NCBI RefSeq assembly: GCF_025677645.1
Contig: NZ_CP106879.1
Location: forward strand, 1,178,001 to 1,242,000
Direction: 5' to 3'
Length of the DNA stretch: 64,000 nt
Origin: Curtobacterium poinsettiae
GTDB lineage: Bacteria; Actinomycetota; Actinomycetes; Actinomycetales; Microbacteriaceae
Shown here one piece after another: positions 40,966 through 49,397 of the stretch; within the stretch, counting starts at the first letter, position 1; each line of letters opens with the position of its first letter. The notes under the pieces were generated by a model. It was not told where the DNA came from, ran no database searches, and saw only the letters and a program-made list of their open reading frames with translations. A program made the translations under genes and the position numbers.

Positions 40966-42834
40966 ATGAGCACCACGCCCGCGCCCGCTGCCGTGCCTGC
41001 TCCCGATGCCGTGTCCGCACCGCGTGCCGCTGCGCTCGACGTGCTGCACCGCGTGTGGGGCTACGACGACTTCCGCGGTGAGCAGGCGGCCATCATCGAC
41101 CAGGTGGTCGGCGGTGGTGACGCCCTCGTGCTCATGCCCACCGGCGGTGGCAAGTCCCTCTGCTACCAGGTGCCCTCGCTCGTCCGCGACGGCGTCGGGG
41201 TCGTGGTGTCGCCGCTCATCGCCCTGATGCAGGACCAGGTCGACGCCCTCGCTGCGAACGGCGTGCGCGCCGCGTTCCTCAACTCCACGCAGGGCCCCGA
41301 CGAACGGTCTCGAGTCGAGCGCGCGATCGTGCAGGGCGAGGTCGACATGCTCTACCTCGCGCCCGAGCGGCTCCGACTCGAGTCCACCCGTGCGCTCCTC
41401 GACCGTGCGCGCGTCTCGCTGTTCGCCATCGACGAGGCACACTGCGTCGCCCAGTGGGGCCACGACTTCCGCCCGGACTACCTCGAGCTGAGCGTCCTGC
41501 ACGAGCGGTGGCCGACGGTGCCGCGCATCGCCCTGACCGCCACCGCGACGCCGCAGACCCACCGCGAGATCTCCGCACGGCTCGGCCTCGACGACGCCGC
41601 GCACTTCGTCGCCGACTTCGACCGGCCGAACATCCAGTACCGCATCGAGCCGAAGACCGGCGCGCTGCAGCAGCTGCTCACCTTCATCCGCACGGAGCAC
41701 AGCGGCGACGCCGGCATCGTGTACTGCCTGTCCCGCAACTCCGTCGAGCGCACCGCGACCGCCCTGGCCGAGCAGGGGATCAACGCCCTGCCGTACCACG
41801 CGGGCCTCGACGCCCGGGTGCGTGCGCGCAACCAGTCGACGTTCCTGCGCGAGGACGGCGTCGTCATGGTGGCCACCATCGCGTTCGGCATGGGCATCGA
41901 CAAGCCCGACGTCCGGTTCGTGGCGCACCTCGACCTGCCGAAGTCGGTCGAGGGGTACTACCAGGAGACGGGCCGTGCGGGTCGTGACGGGCTGCCGGCC
42001 ACCGCGTGGCTCGCGTACGGCCTGAACGACGTCGTGCAGCAGCGGCGGATGATCGACCAGTCCGAGGGCGACGCCGCGCACCGTCGGCAGCTCAGCGCCC
42101 ACCTCGACGCGATGCTCAGCCTGTGCGAGACGATCGAGTGCCGCCGGGTGCGGCTGCTCGCGTACTTCGGGCAGGAGAGCTCCCCGTGCGGCAACTGCGA
42201 CACGTGCATCGCGCCGCCGGAGTCGTGGGACGGCACGATCCCCGCGCAGAAGCTCCTGTCCACCGTCGTGCGGCTCGAGCGCGAGCGCCGCCAGCGGTAC
42301 GGCGTCTCGCACCTGGTCGACATCCTGATCGGCAAGCGTTCGCCCCGCGTGCAGGAGCTGCAGCACGACACCCTGGCGACCTTCGGCATCGGTGCCGACC
42401 TGTCCGAGGGCGAGTGGCGCGCGGTCGCACGACAGGTGCTGGCCCAGGGCTACGCGGCGGTGTCGGGCGACGGCTTCGGCACGGTCGTCCTCAGTCCCAC
42501 GAGCGCCGAGGTCCTGACCGGCAAGGTGCAGGTGCGGATGCGTCGCGACCCGGTCAAGGCACCGCGGGCCGGACGCAGCGGTCGACGGACGGTCGTCACC
42601 GACATGCCGCAGGAAGCCGTCGGCCTGTTCGAGGCCCTTCGTGCCTGGCGTGCAGCCGAGGCCCGCGAGCAGGGCGTCCCCGCGTACGTGGTCTTCAACG
42701 ACGCGACGCTCCGCGGCATCTCCGCCGTCCGACCCGCCGACGTCGACCAGCTCGGCGAGATCTCCGGGGTCGGCGCGGCGAAGCTCGAGCGGTACGGGCG
42801 CGCGGTCCTCGACGTCGTCGCCGCGGCCGACTGA
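40966..42834 (+). CDS. recQ: RecQ-type ATP-dependent DNA helicase
   Basis: A 622-residue 3'-5' DNA helicase. WGYDDFRGEQAAIIDQV, Walker A MPTGGGKSLCYQVP (about 56-69), the DEAH box FAIDEAHCVAQWGHDFRPDY near 156, ALTATATPQT and YYQETGRAGRDGLPA are the helicase motifs. The zinc site is YFGQESSPCGNCDTC with the earlier Cys in CETIECRR. An RQC winged helix and a C-terminal HRDC domain (LFEALRAWRAAEAREQGVPAYVVFNDATL) complete it. The ATG at 40966 follows TAGGCT by 6 bases, so a leaderless start is likely. Certain. Confidence 0.95.
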   Translation: MSTTPAPAAVPAPDAVSAPRAAALDVLHRVWGYDDFRGEQAAIIDQVVGGGDALVLMPTGGGKSLCYQVPSLVRDGVGVVVSPLIALMQDQVDALAANGVRAAFLNSTQGPDERSRVERAIVQGEVDMLYLAPERLRLESTRALLDRARVSLFAIDEAHCVAQWGHDFRPDYLELSVLHERWPTVPRIALTATATPQTHREISARLGLDDAAHFVADFDRPNIQYRIEPKTGALQQLLTFIRTEHSGDAGIVYCLSRNSVERTATALAEQGINALPYHAGLDARVRARNQSTFLREDGVVMVATIAFGMGIDKPDVRFVAHLDLPKSVEGYYQETGRAGRDGLPATAWLAYGLNDVVQQRRMIDQSEGDAAHRRQLSAHLDAMLSLCETIECRRVRLLAYFGQESSPCGNCDTCIAPPESWDGTIPAQKLLSTVVRLERERRQRYGVSHLVDILIGKRSPRVQELQHDTLATFGIGADLSEGEWRAVARQVLAQGYAAVSGDGFGTVVLSPTSAEVLTGKVQVRMRRDPVKAPRAGRSGRRTVVTDMPQEAVGLFEALRAWRAAEAREQGVPAYVVFNDATLRGISAVRPADVDQLGEISGVGAAKLERYGRAVLDVVAAAD

Positions 42835-42887
42835 CGCCCTGCCACCACTGCATGCCGTTCCGGGCATGTGCCCTCCGCACGCCTCAT

Positions 42888-42893
42888 TACACT
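42888..42893 (+). promoter_or_regulatory. Likely -10 box of the acyltransferase gene
   Basis: TACACT at 42888-42893 lies 28 bases before the GTG start at 42922. Unlike many neighbours this gene has a short leader with a strong GAGGAGG site (42911-42917). No clear -35 box. Confidence 0.4.
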
Positions 42894-42921
42894 CGGTAGC
42901 TCGTCACCACGAGGAGGTCCG

Positions 42922-43668
42922 GTGTCCGGTTCGACGAAGTTCGCCACCGTGCTCAGTCGCGCGGTGGTGACCCCGCTCGCCCGGTTGCTGTGGCGCCCGA
43001 AGATCATCGGTCGTCGGAACGTCCCGAAGCGCGGCCCGGTGATCCTCGCGAGCAACCACCGCTCGTTCATCGACTCGCCTGCGATCACGCTCATGGCGCC
43101 GCGCAAGGTGTCGTTCCTGGCGAAGCAGGAGTACTTCACGGGCTCGGGTCTCAAGGGAGCCGTCTCGCGGGCGTTCTTCGGTGGCATCGGCGCCATCGGG
43201 GTCGAGCGTGGCGCGGGTGCGGCGGCCCAGCAGGCCCTCGATCTCGGGCTGGCACGCCTGCAGGAGGGCGAGGCGTTCGCGATCTACCCGGAGGGCACGC
43301 GCTCGCTCGACGGCCGGATCTACAAGGGCCGCACGGGTGTGGCGTGGCTGGCGTTGACGAGCGGTGCCCCCGTGGTCCCCGTCGCGCTCTCCGGCACCGA
43401 GGACGTGCAGCCGGTCGGCTCCCGGCTGCCGAAGCTCGCCCGCGTGACGATCGAGTTCGGGCAGCCGATCGACCTGTCGTCCTTCGGCGAGGCGTCGTCC
43501 GGCCGTGCTCGGCGCCACGCGACCGATGCGGTGATGGCGGCGATCCAGGAGCTCAGCGGCCAGGAGCCGGCGAACGCCTACAACAACCCACCCGCGACGA
43601 TCGTCGAGCGGGTCCGTCGTGCGCTGCAGCCGGACGACCCGACCGCTGCCGCCGTCGACCCCGACTGA
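42922..43668 (+). CDS. 1-acyl-glycerol-3-phosphate acyltransferase-like protein
   Basis: A 248-residue PlsC-type acyltransferase for phospholipid synthesis. The catalytic NHRSFIDS (HX4D), the GGIGAIGVERGAG region, and YPEGTRSLDGRIYKGRTG (acceptor-binding) are the family motifs. The C-terminal 40 residues are hydrophilic. One amphipathic or hydrophobic N-terminal helix could bind the membrane. The GTG at 42922 is chosen for GAGGAGG 4 bases upstream. Whether the substrate is lysophosphatidate or another lysolipid is not clear. Confidence 0.88.
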   Translation: MSGSTKFATVLSRAVVTPLARLLWRPKIIGRRNVPKRGPVILASNHRSFIDSPAITLMAPRKVSFLAKQEYFTGSGLKGAVSRAFFGGIGAIGVERGAGAAAQQALDLGLARLQEGEAFAIYPEGTRSLDGRIYKGRTGVAWLALTSGAPVVPVALSGTEDVQPVGSRLPKLARVTIEFGQPIDLSSFGEASSGRARRHATDAVMAAIQELSGQEPANAYNNPPATIVERVRRALQPDDPTAAAVDPD

Positions 43669-43691
43669 TCGCCGCCACTGTCCGGTCACTA

Positions 43692-43720
43692 TTGCACATC
43701 TGAAATATCGATGGTTGAAT
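43692..43720 (+). promoter_or_regulatory. AT-rich sigma-70-type promoter
   Basis: TTGCAC (43692-43697), a 17-base AT-rich spacer and TTGAAT (43715-43720) form one of the best -35/-10 pairs in the window. It points to the small gene at 43804, giving a leader of about 77 bases. Confidence 0.6.
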
Positions 43721-43803
43721 GGCGGACGTGCCGCTCGGCACGCCGCCATCGCCGGTCGCCCGAGAACGACCAGCCACGACATCCAGATCGGACCGTCCGC
43801 AGC

Positions 43804-44160
43804 ATGTCCTCCACCCCGCTCTTCGACTCCATCGCCCAGCGTCGCGATCAGGCCGACGCCCCGCACTCCACCGCGCACTCCACCCTGTCGCCGGCGATCG
43901 CCGTCGTGACCCCGGTGCCGACCTCGCCGATGTCCGCGCCCGTCCGACCGGGTGACTCCACGCTGGTGCCGGCCGCGCTCGTCGCCGCGATCGACGAGAT
44001 CCCGGTGCGGGTGGCGTCGGCTCTCGTGACCGAGGTCACGATCCGTCCCGAGCACCTCGTCCTGGTCGAGACCGTCGCCGACGCGATCACCCGCGCGGTC
44101 GTCGACGCCGTCGTGGGCGAGCTCGACCGGATCGCCCGTGACGGCGTCGTCCGCGTCTGA
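43804..44160 (+). CDS. Small hypothetical protein
   Basis: A 118-residue soluble protein starting MSSTPLFDSIAQRRDQAD. The first 55 residues are Ser/Thr/Pro-rich and disordered; the second half (DEIPVRVASALVTEVTIRPEHLVLVETVADAITRAVVDAVVGELDRI) is predicted helical. No family is recognised. The ATG at 43804 has no strong ribosome site. The next gene may overlap its end by 23 bases if that gene's GTG start is used, which suggests a shared transcript. Confidence 0.55.
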   Translation: MSSTPLFDSIAQRRDQADAPHSTAHSTLSPAIAVVTPVPTSPMSAPVRPGDSTLVPAALVAAIDEIPVRVASALVTEVTIRPEHLVLVETVADAITRAVVDAVVGELDRIARDGVVRV

Positions 44161-44179
44161 CCGGGCCGGTCTCCGCACG

Positions 44180-45118
44180 ATGTCGACCCTCGACGATGGC
44201 CTGCCCCGACGCCCACGCGGCGCCGAGCGCCGCGCCGCCGACCGACCGCCCGCGCCCCGGCCGCGCCGTGCACGGCACGCTGCACAGCCGGGGCCGCTCC
44301 GAGCCGCCGGGGTGGCGGTGCCCCCTCCCGCCACCCCGGCTTCCACACAGCCGATGCGACGCATCCGGCCTGCACAGCCCATCCGGCCCGCGCACCCCGC
44401 CCGGCCCACGGAGTCGGCTGCTCCCGCACAGCCTGTCGCTCCCGCACGTCGCCGCCCCGCGTCCTTCCGGATCCCCGCCCGGCGGACCCTGCCCGCCGTG
44501 GCGGTGACCGCGGTCACGTGCCTGTTCGTCGCGGTCGGCTCCCCGCAGACCGCCTTCGCTGCTCCGGCCGCTCCGGAACCCACGTCGGCACCCGCTGGTG
44601 TGCAGCACTTCGTCGCCGACGGTTCGACCGGGCCGACCGCCGGCCGCGACGACTTCTCGGTCGGTCGTGCTGCTGCGGCGCTCCGGGTCCCCGGCGGCGC
44701 GGCCCCGGCCGGTGGAGCCGTCCGCCCCACGGCCGGTGCGATCCCCGAGGCCGGTGCCTTCGGCTCCCGCTGGGTCGTCGGCTGCGCGGCCTGCTCCTCG
44801 AATCACCAGGGGGTCGACTTCGCGGCGGACATCGGGACCCCGGTCGTCGCCGCGCTGCCTGGGCGGGTCGTCTCGGCGGGTGTGCTCGGTGGCTACGGCA
44901 ACCAGGTCCTCCTGCAGCACGCCGACGGCACCGCGACGCGGTACGGGCACCTGTCGGCGATCGACGTCCGCCCCGGACAGGTCCTCCGCGCGGGGGAGCG
45001 CCTGGGGGCCGTCGGCAACACGGGCGTCTCGACCGGCGCCCACCTGCACTTCGAGGTCATCGTGGCCGGCACCCCGATTGACCCGGCCGCGTGGCTGCAG
45101 GCTCGCGGGCTCCTCTGA
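44180..45118 (+). CDS. M23 family metallopeptidase (LytM-type cell-wall endopeptidase)
   Basis: A 312-residue exported enzyme that cuts peptidoglycan cross-links. A Pro/Arg/Ala-rich cytoplasmic N-terminus of about 95 residues precedes a signal-anchor (TLPAVAVTAVTCLFVAVGS) and AFAAPAAPE, a possible cleavage site. The C-terminal domain has the zinc motifs NHQGVDF (His and Asp) and GAHLHFEV (HxH), with YGHLSAIDV between. All metal ligands are present, so it should be active. The ATG at 44180 is used; a GTG at 44138 that overlaps the previous gene is possible and has no better ribosome site. Confidence 0.85.
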   Translation: MSTLDDGLPRRPRGAERRAADRPPAPRPRRARHAAQPGPLRAAGVAVPPPATPASTQPMRRIRPAQPIRPAHPARPTESAAPAQPVAPARRRPASFRIPARRTLPAVAVTAVTCLFVAVGSPQTAFAAPAAPEPTSAPAGVQHFVADGSTGPTAGRDDFSVGRAAAALRVPGGAAPAGGAVRPTAGAIPEAGAFGSRWVVGCAACSSNHQGVDFAADIGTPVVAALPGRVVSAGVLGGYGNQVLLQHADGTATRYGHLSAIDVRPGQVLRAGERLGAVGNTGVSTGAHLHFEVIVAGTPIDPAAWLQARGLL

Positions 45119-45179
45119 CGGCGTCGGGCGTAGCGTCGGAGCGGTCGCGGCATGCTGTCGCGCCAGGACGGAGACGCAC

Positions 45180-46028
45180 GTGCGAGTGACGGTGTTGGGG
45201 ACGGGTGCGATGGGTGCAGGCGTGGCGGGATCACTGCTCCGCGACGGCCACGAGGTGACGGTCTGGAACCGCAGTGCCGACAAGGCCTCGCCCCTGGGTG
45301 ACCGCGGCGCGACGGTGGCGAGCGACCCGGGCAGCGCCGTCGAGCGCGCCGAGGTCGTCCTGCTCACCCTGTTCGACACCGACGCGGTCGTCGACGTCCT
45401 CGAGCGGGCCGCCGGCGACGCCCCGACCGACGCCGTGTGGGTGCAGGCCTCGACGATCGGGGTCGACGGCACCGCGACGGTCCTGCAACTGGCCGAGCAG
45501 TGCGGCATCACCCTGGTCGAGGCGATGATGCTCGGCACGAAGGCCCCCGCCGAACAGGGCAAGCTCACGATGCTCGCGGCCGGCCCGGCGGACCTGCTCG
45601 ACCGCGTCGACCCCGTGCTCGACGCGATCGGCGCGAAGACCGTCCGCGCCGGCGACCACGTCGGCGACGGCACCGCACTCAAGCTCGCCGCGAACGCCTG
45701 GATCGCCTCGATCACCGCGGCGACCGGGCAGTCGCTGGCCCTCGCGGCGGCGCTCGGGCTCGACCCCGCGCTGTTCCTGCAGGCCATCGAGGGCAGCGCG
45801 AGCGACTCCGCCTACGCCCACACCAAGGGCGCTGCGATGATCGCCGGTGAGTTCCCCGCCCAGTTCGCACTCGACGGCCTGCGGAAGGACATCGGGCTCA
45901 TCACCGATGCCGCCCGGACGGCGGGGGTGGCCACCACGCTGCTCGAGGCACTCGGGCGGGTCTACGCCGATGCCAGTGCAGCCGGGCACGGGCGTGACGA
46001 CATCGCCGCGGTCGGCACCGCGTTCTGA
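45180..46028 (+). CDS. NAD(P)-dependent beta-hydroxyacid dehydrogenase-like oxidoreductase
   Basis: A 282-residue enzyme of the 3-hydroxyisobutyrate dehydrogenase family. The Rossmann motif VTVLGTGAMGAGVAGSL is at residues 3-19, VTVWNRSADKA gives an Arg that favours NADP. The catalytic Lys is in GDGTALKLAANAW, and the substrate loop is EAMMLGTKAPAEQGKLTMLAAG, though the usual PVSG motif is changed to MLGT, so the substrate may be unusual. The C-terminal helical domain has FALDGLRKDIGL. The GTG at 45180 has GGAG upstream. Confidence 0.85.
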   Translation: MRVTVLGTGAMGAGVAGSLLRDGHEVTVWNRSADKASPLGDRGATVASDPGSAVERAEVVLLTLFDTDAVVDVLERAAGDAPTDAVWVQASTIGVDGTATVLQLAEQCGITLVEAMMLGTKAPAEQGKLTMLAAGPADLLDRVDPVLDAIGAKTVRAGDHVGDGTALKLAANAWIASITAATGQSLALAAALGLDPALFLQAIEGSASDSAYAHTKGAAMIAGEFPAQFALDGLRKDIGLITDAARTAGVATTLLEALGRVYADASAAGHGRDDIAAVGTAF

Positions 46029-46029
46029 C

Positions 46030-46098
46030 GCACAGGCACAGGCACAGGCACACGCACGCGCAGGCACACGCACGGGCACGGGCACACGCACGGGCCTG
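46030..46098. repeat. Degenerate hexamer tandem repeat
   Basis: About eleven copies of hexamers related to GGCACA / GGCACG run across 69 bases right after the dehydrogenase stop and before the end of the convergent small gene. Such short repeats can vary in number by slippage; nothing is coded here. Confidence 0.8.
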
Positions 46099-46106
46099 CC
46101 GAGCGA

Positions 46107-46310
46107 TCAGCCCCGGCGGAACACCTGCCGGAGGCGCTTCGTGAGCCGCCCCACGGCCTCGTCGTTCATGGTGTTGGCGAGGTCGAACGCCTCACGAGCC
46201 GGGTCGGACCCGGCCTGGATGCGTCGGAGTGCGGCATCGGCGCGGGCCCGCGAGTCGAGTTCGGCGAGCGGCATGTCGTCCTCGGGGTGGTGCTCGCCGC
46301 GAGGGTCCAT
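46107..46310 (-). CDS. Small hypothetical protein
   Basis: A 67-residue charged soluble protein, MDPRGEHHPEDDMPLAEL, with a helical C-terminus (DPAREAFDLANTMNDEAVGRLTKRLRQVFRRG). No family is recognised. The start is well supported: TAACCT (46323-46318, minus strand) lies 7 bases before the ATG, an excellent leaderless promoter box. It sits 10 bases after the marR stop and has its own promoter inside the marR end. Confidence 0.65.
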   Translation of the reverse strand: MDPRGEHHPEDDMPLAELDSRARADAALRRIQAGSDPAREAFDLANTMNDEAVGRLTKRLRQVFRRG

Positions 46311-46320
46311 GCGGTCCAGG

Positions 46321-46839
46321 TTACGCGCGACCGGGGTCGTCCGACCCGGCGTCGAGCTCGTCCACGACGCGGACCATCTCGTCCAGGAAGTCCACGACGA
46401 CCGCCATCTCGTTGCTCGGCAGGTGCTCGGTGACCTCGAGCGCGCGTGCGTCGAGCTCCTCGATGACCCGAAGTGCGTGCCGCATCGAGGTGCCGGTGGC
46501 GGTGAGGATCACGCCACGGCGGTCGTTCGGGTCGGCGTGCCGTTCGACGTGGCCGCTGCGGACGAGCCGGTCGACGAGCGCCGACGTCGACGCTGCCGTG
46601 ATCTCGAGCCGCTCGGCGAGGTCCTTCGCGTTGACGGTGCGGCCGTCGTGCTCGGCGTCGATCAGGAACCGGAGCGCCAGCAGCGCGTTCTCGCCGATCC
46701 CCAGTGCCTCTCGCGCTCGGCGCTGGGCAGCGCTCTCGGCCGTTCGGTACCGCCGCAGGGCGTTGAGGACGTCCACGGCGGAGACCGCGGAGTCCTCGTA
46801 CCAGTACCCCGCGGTGCTGGTCATCACCTCGGACGTCAT
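46321..46839 (-). CDS. MarR family transcriptional regulator
   Basis: A 172-residue regulator. The winged helix is NAKDLAERLEITAASTSALVDRLVRSGHVERHADPNDRRGVILTATGTSM, typical MarR, with long dimer helices on both sides (SAVDVLNALRRYRTAESAAQ at the N-terminus). The ATG at 46839 follows TAGCAT by 7 bases (leaderless). A GCTAGAC/GTCTAGC inverted repeat overlaps that box, so it likely represses itself. The divergent alpha-E gene starts 133 bases away. Ligand unknown. Confidence 0.87.
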   Translation of the reverse strand: MTSEVMTSTAGYWYEDSAVSAVDVLNALRRYRTAESAAQRRAREALGIGENALLALRFLIDAEHDGRTVNAKDLAERLEITAASTSALVDRLVRSGHVERHADPNDRRGVILTATGTSMRHALRVIEELDARALEVTEHLPSNEMAVVVDFLDEMVRVVDELDAGSDDPGRA

Positions 46840-46848
46840 GCCCCCAAT

Positions 46849-46876
46849 GCTAGACGCTCTAGTTAGATTGTCTAGC
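46849..46876. promoter_or_regulatory. MarR operator overlapping the -10 box
   Basis: GCTAGAC (46849-46855) and GTCTAGC (46870-46876) form a perfect 7-bp inverted repeat with centres 21 bp apart; an inner dyad TCTAGTTAGA lies between them. The left half overlaps the predicted -10 box of the marR gene (46847-46852). Confidence 0.65.
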
Positions 46877-46971
46877 GAGCACGGAGACGGGACACCTGCA
46901 ACACCCGTGACGCGGTTCTGTAACACCCCGGCAACGCCGGCTCGTTAGGTTCTGGACATGCAGGAGCAGCC

Positions 46972-47865
46972 GTGCTGAGTCGCCTCGCGGGGAACGTCTT
47001 CCACGTCGGGAGCGCGGTGGAGCGCACCGACGTCGTCGCACGGTTGCTCGACGTCTACGTCGCCCGCCGCGAACCAGGCACGCTCGACGACGACCGACTC
47101 GTGTCCACCGAGCTCCGCAGCGTCATCGGGACCACCGGCCCTGCGAACGACCCGGACCGCGCCGCCACCGTCGACGCCCTCGCGCTCGACCGGCACGAAC
47201 CCGCGTCCATCGCCGCCGCGGTCGCCGTTGCCCGCGACCACGCACGTCGTGCCCGCGAGGTCGTCTCGAGCGAGCTCTGGGACTGCCTCGACGTCACGCG
47301 GTCGCGGATGCCCCGGAAGATCGCCCCGGACCGTGCGCACGAGTTCCTCAGTTGGGTGCGGGAGCGCAGTGCCCTCGCGATCGGGGTGGTCGAGGGGGAC
47401 GCCAGCCGTGACGAGGTGTGGGAGTTCTTCACCCTCGGGCGCTCGCTCACCCGCTGCGCCTCCACGGCACGGCTGCTGGCGTCGCGGCTGCTCGAGCCGG
47501 ACGCGGTCACCTCGTGGACGGCGGCGCTCCGGGCGTGCGGCGCGGGCGAGGCCTTCCTGCGTGGCCGTGACCACCTACCGGTGCCGTCCGACGCCGCCGC
47601 CTTCCTGCTCCTCGACGCGCACAGCCCGCGGTCGTTGCGCTTCACGGTGCACCGCGCGGCCGAGTGCCTGGCTGACGTCGCGCCGGCCTGCGTCGCGGAC
47701 GAGGTCGCCGGGTTCGACGAGGTCCGCGCCCTGCTCGACGGGATCCCGGAAGAGTCGGCGCTCGCCGTGGCGGGCGACGTCGGGCTCCGGCTGGCGGTGG
47801 CTGCCGACCGGGTCGCCGCGGCCCTCGACGAGCGCGTCTTCGCGTCGTCCGCGCCCGTGCTCTGA
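46972..47865 (+). CDS. Alpha-E domain protein
   Basis: A 297-residue all-helical protein. VLSRLAGNVFHVGSAVERTDVVARLLDVYVARR at the N-terminus is the conserved start of alpha-E (DUF403) proteins, which usually sit beside a circularly permuted ATP-grasp protein and a transglutaminase-like protease in a peptide-modifying cluster. Neither partner is present nearby, so this copy is solitary. The GTG at 46972 has AGGAG 5 bases upstream. TAGGTT (46946-46951) would start the mRNA at about 46958, exactly at an ATG that opens a 6-codon frame (46958-46978) overlapping the gene start. Confidence 0.8.
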   Translation: MLSRLAGNVFHVGSAVERTDVVARLLDVYVARREPGTLDDDRLVSTELRSVIGTTGPANDPDRAATVDALALDRHEPASIAAAVAVARDHARRAREVVSSELWDCLDVTRSRMPRKIAPDRAHEFLSWVRERSALAIGVVEGDASRDEVWEFFTLGRSLTRCASTARLLASRLLEPDAVTSWTAALRACGAGEAFLRGRDHLPVPSDAAAFLLLDAHSPRSLRFTVHRAAECLADVAPACVADEVAGFDEVRALLDGIPEESALAVAGDVGLRLAVAADRVAAALDERVFASSAPVL

Positions 47866-47959
47866 ACCCGCCCGGCGCGCGTGTCCGGAGCCGGGTCGGC
47901 GCGTGTGTGGGGACCGGGTCGGTCCGCGCGGCGCGACCGCGGCCGTGTGTCCGGGTGAC

Positions 47960-48007
47960 GTCGGACGGGAGGCCCGTGGCGGCGCCGGTGCGGGCCTCCC
48001 GTCCGAC
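47960..48007. terminator. Hairpin between convergent genes (family C)
   Basis: GTCGGACGGGAGGCCCG (47960-47976) pairs perfectly with 47991-48007 around a 14-base loop. It lies between the ends of the alpha-E gene and the MFS gene and should stop both transcripts. Confidence 0.82.
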
Positions 48008-48059
48008 CGTCGGTGCGTCACGGGCCGTCGGCCGACGGGCAGGGCGACCCGCCTGTCCG

Positions 48060-49397
48060 TCAGACGGCGCTGGACCGGTCGGCGAGCGTCTCGTCCCGTT
48101 CCAGCTCGCGGCGGAGCGCCGCGCGCGAGCCGACCACCGGCACGGCGTGCGTGATCGCCAGGTGCAGCCGCGAGTCGGCGTCGTAGCGCAGCCGGACCCG
48201 CTGGTACCGGACGAGCCAGACGAGCGCGATCCCGAGTGCGACGAAGCCCGAGGCCGCGCCGACGACGATCGCCCAGCGCGGGCCGAAGGCGTCGGCGACG
48301 GCGCCGACGAGCGGGGCGCCGATGGGAGTGCCGCCCGCGAAGATCGCCATGTACAGGGCCATCACGCGGCCACGCATCGCGGGCTTCGTCGTGGTCTGCA
48401 CCAGGGCGTTCGCCGTGGTCATGAAGGTCAGGGACGCGAGCCCGACGAACACCAGGACGATCGCGAAGGTCCAGTACGTCGGGGCGAGGGCGGCCGCGGT
48501 GCACGCGAGCCCGAACCCGCCGGCGGCGAGCACGAGGGTGCGCATCCGCGGCTTGTCCCGGCGGGCGGACAGCAGCGCACCGAGCACGGAGCCGATGGCC
48601 ATCACCGAGTTGAGCAGCCCGAACTCGCCGGCGCCCTGGTGGAACTCGACCCGCGCCATCGTCGAGGTGAAGATCGGGAAGTTCACGCCGAACGTGCCGA
48701 CGACGAAGATCATGCAGAGCACGACGACGATGTCCGGCCGGGTGCGGACGTACCGGAAGCCGGCGACGATCTGCCCCTTCCCTCGGCCCGCCCGGACCCG
48801 TTCGGCGAGCTGGGCGGGGTCGACGAACCGGAGTGCGACGAGGACGGCCAGGAACGACCCGGCGTTGATGACGAACACCCAGCCGGACCCGATCGCCGCG
48901 ATGAGCACACCGGCGACCGCGGGGCCGATCAGGCGCGCGGCGTTGAACGACGCGGAGTTCAGGGCGACGGCGTTCGAGACGTCCTCGCCCTGCACGACGT
49001 CGGAGACGAAGGCCTGCCGGATCGGGGCGTCGAACGCGGCGACGATGCCGAGTGCCAGGGCGAAGCCGTACAGCGCGAGCAGGGTGGCGGTGTGGGTCAG
49101 GACCATCACGCCGAGTCCCAGCCCGAGCAGCCCCATCAGGCCCTGGGTGACCATGAGCATCTTCCGGCGGTCGAACCGGTCGGCGGCGAGCCCGGTGAGC
49201 GGCAGGAGCAGCAGCTGGGGGCCGAACTGCAGGGCCATCGTGATGCCCACCGCGACGGCGTCGTCGTCGGAGAGCTGGGTCAGCACGATCCAGTCCTGGG
49301 CGGTGCGCTGCATCCAGGTGCCGACGTTCGACACCAGGGCCCCGGCGAACCAGATGCGGTAGTTGCGTCCGGCGAGGGAGCGGAACATGGCGGTCAC
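48060..49397 (-). CDS. MFS transporter (EntS/MFS_3 type)
   Basis: A 445-residue exporter with 12 membrane helices. RNYRIWFAGALVSNVGTWMQRTAQDWIVLTQ is the typical start of the enterobactin-exporter-like MFS group, and LAADRFDRRKML is the loop 2-3 signature. The C-terminal tail of about 45 residues is charged and cytoplasmic. The GTG at 49395-49397 overlaps the stop of the upstream marR in GTGA (49394-49397). A MarR regulator co-translated with an MFS pump suggests drug or metabolite efflux under MarR control. Confidence 0.9.
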   Translation of the reverse strand: MTAMFRSLAGRNYRIWFAGALVSNVGTWMQRTAQDWIVLTQLSDDDAVAVGITMALQFGPQLLLLPLTGLAADRFDRRKMLMVTQGLMGLLGLGLGVMVLTHTATLLALYGFALALGIVAAFDAPIRQAFVSDVVQGEDVSNAVALNSASFNAARLIGPAVAGVLIAAIGSGWVFVINAGSFLAVLVALRFVDPAQLAERVRAGRGKGQIVAGFRYVRTRPDIVVVLCMIFVVGTFGVNFPIFTSTMARVEFHQGAGEFGLLNSVMAIGSVLGALLSARRDKPRMRTLVLAAGGFGLACTAAALAPTYWTFAIVLVFVGLASLTFMTTANALVQTTTKPAMRGRVMALYMAIFAGGTPIGAPLVGAVADAFGPRWAIVVGAASGFVALGIALVWLVRYQRVRLRYDADSRLHLAITHAVPVVGSRAALRRELERDETLADRSSAV

